Shown here one piece after another: positions 34,228 to 35,464 of a stretch of 35,464 bases of DNA. The stretch spans positions 1 to 35,464 of the forward strand of contig JAFWNQ010000019.1 in the NCBI GenBank assembly GCA_017510245.1, read 5' to 3'. The notes under the pieces are model-generated. The model ran no database searches and was not told the origin of the DNA. It worked only from the letters and a program-made list of their open reading frames with translations. This DNA comes from Clostridia bacterium (GTDB lineage Bacteria; Bacillota; Clostridia; TANB77; CAG-508). A program made the position numbers and the translations under genes. How positions within the stretch are numbered: the stretch's first letter is position 1; every line of letters starts with the position of its first letter.

Positions 34228-35464
34228 CTATACTCCTTTTTTGTAATAATAGCATCCACTTATAGTTTTTGTTGTTCTCGTTTTATAACTATTCATATAA
34301 TTAAATACTCTGTCTCCTGCTGTACCAGTTGAAACATTTGTTGTATCATTTGCACCGTTTTTGAAAAACATATATTTACTATTTCTTGAAACAAATTGGC
34401 CTTTTGTTACTGTTATTGCAGAATTGTATGATCCTGTTGAAGCAACATGGCTTCCTGTACAATAAAACCATCTATCCGAATTAAAAATAATAGATCCCCC
34501 TGCTGCATTCATGAGTATTCCGTCCTTATCATTTTCATTTAAAGCATATATCTTTGAATGTTCTTTACATTCCACTGTACATTTACTTGAACAATAGATT
34601 GCATTTCCTCCATAAGGTCCTGCATATACTCCACATGTACCTGCTAGTGTAACTTTTCCAGTTGAATTTGTATTAATCGTTCCAGAATAGTTTCCTGATC
34701 CATCTAATCCCGAAGCATTTTGATAGCCATTTCCAACACTGCTATCTCCATTAATTGTTAATGTTCCAGTTGAACCAGCCGAATAGTAAATTGCATTCTT
34801 GTCTTTTTTTGGTGTATATACATAGGCATCTGTTAAAGTTAAGTTACTTTGATCTGCCATTATTATTGGTCCCCTTCCGATAGCATATACATATCCTCCT
34901 AATATGCTTATCGAAGCTTTTTTCGCTCCATGAATTCCATTTCCTGCTGATTGGATAAGAGGCGTTCCTGAAGTTTTGAATACTCCTGATTCTGTTACTA
35001 TTATTGCATATTTATCAGAAGTATTAACTACACTTCCTGTTCCACTCAGTGTTACTGTACCACCTTCAACTCTAATTGATCCATTCTCCCTAGAAATACT
35101 TTTTTCATTTGTATTTATAGTTAAATTCTTTGTAATAGTAACATTTCCAGTTTCTGATGCATTTGCTAGAGCCTTTACAGTAGCTCCCGCATTTGATGCT
35201 GCAACTGCATTTGCTAAGCTTCTATGGTATTTTTGTTTTCCACTTGCAACACTTGATACTTCATAAATTGCTGCTTGAACTGTAGCTGAATATGTTGCTG
35301 TTTTACCCGAATAGTTTGTTCCCGCTGCAGCTGTTACTGTTATTGTTGCGCTGCCTGCTGCGACACCTTTTACTGTAACTGTCTTGCTACTTAATGATGC
35401 TGTTGCCTTTCCAGTAGCATTTGATGAAACTGATAATGCTCCATCACCATTATATGTTATTGTA
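34228..35464 (-). CDS. Secreted Ig-like and beta-helix protein, C-terminal part (5' end beyond window)
   Basis: The frame is open from the right edge (35464) to the TAG at 34228, about 411 codons. A Met at 34860 is internal, because the frame continues unbroken upstream of it. The upstream part has a BIG-type immunoglobulin-like repeat: VSSNATGKATASLSSKT, then VKGVAAGSATITVTA. It is followed by a long Gly/Thr/Ser/Asn-rich region with short strands (GGTVTLSG, GTLTINGDSSV, GKVTLAGTCGVYAG) typical of right-handed beta-helix or pectate-lyase-like surface proteins. The C-terminus (SGCYYYKKGV) has no LPXTG motif or membrane anchor, so it is not an obvious substrate of the sortase in this window. 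An exported adhesin-like or polysaccharide-interacting protein is inferred. Confidence 0.75.
   Translation of the reverse strand, partial: TITYNGDGALSVSSNATGKATASLSSKTVTVKGVAAGSATITVTAAAGTNYSGKTATYSATVQAAIYEVSSVASGKQKYHRSLANAVAASNAGATVKALANASETGNVTITKNLTINTNEKSISRENGSIRVEGGTVTLSGTGSVVNTSDKYAIIVTESGVFKTSGTPLIQSAGNGIHGAKKASISILGGYVYAIGRGPIIMADQSNLTLTDAYVYTPKKDKNAIYYSAGSTGTLTINGDSSVGNGYQNASGLDGSGNYSGTINTNSTGKVTLAGTCGVYAGPYGGNAIYCSSKCTVECKEHSKIYALNENDKDGILMNAAGGSIIFNSDRWFYCTGSHVASTGSYNSAITVTKGQFVSRNSKYMFFKNGANDTTNVSTGTAGDRVFNYMNSYKTRTTKTISGCYYYKKGV

Noticed and set aside
34228-34860. Surface protein as a complete 210-aa gene starting at 34860
   Set aside because: The same frame continues open upstream to the window edge with matching domain content, and there is no ribosome binding site before that Met.

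Overview
The window is AT-rich and gene-dense, with short intergenic gaps, strong AGGAGG-type ribosome binding sites and TTGACA/TATAAT promoters. A low-GC Gram-positive bacterium of the Clostridia type fits best. A Spo0E-like small gene and a SpoVD-like PASTA transpeptidase point to an endospore-forming lineage. GdpP (c-di-AMP hydrolysis), FtsH, a sortase and a YmfF/YmfH protease pair also fit Firmicutes. No 16S or tRNA gene is visible, so no species can be named.

Region 1 (1-16690, all minus strand) is a Gram-positive type IV secretion system (T4SS) operon read from right to left. It holds three VirB2/TrbC-like pilins, a PrgI-family VirB3-like protein, a free-standing TraC-like VirB4 N-domain protein, a full VirB4 ATPase, a VirB6/TrbL-like channel protein, a duplicated gene pair (membrane-anchored unknown protein plus NlpC/P60 wall hydrolase), two more VirB6-like proteins with long charged or low-complexity tails, and the start of another gene at the left edge. 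No relaxase, coupling protein or integrase lies inside the window, so conjugative element versus protein-export machine cannot be decided. The first pilin has its own near-perfect promoter and a terminator; a second promoter starts the rest.

Region 2 (16690-20480) holds a 54-codon Spo0E-like gene, an orphan 19-bp inverted repeat of the REP type, the M16 peptidase pair YmfH/YmfF, a tandem duplication of a long hairpin element, and rpsU with promoter, leader hairpin and terminator.

Region 3 (20488-32131, minus strand) is chromosomal housekeeping: sortase, rsmA, a SpoVD-type PBP, ftsH, a short tilS, dnaB, rplI and gdpP. Between dnaB and rplI is a compact locus that looks like a type I toxin-antitoxin system: a 38-aa single-TM peptide on the minus strand and a short convergent RNA on the plus strand, both with consensus promoters and mirror-image 5' ends. 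A third copy of the hairpin element lies after dnaB.

Region 4 (32132-35464) has a divergent promoter region, a plus-strand long-chain acyl-CoA synthetase, a strong (probably bidirectional) terminator, and the C-terminal part of a large secreted Ig-like/beta-helix protein that runs off the right edge.

The main candidates for something undescribed are the toxin-antitoxin-like locus (29139-29486), the covarying hairpin element with a conserved core (19831-20119 and 27675-27794), and the T4SS with a duplicated hydrolase/unknown-protein module and a nearly invariant 78-residue tail.
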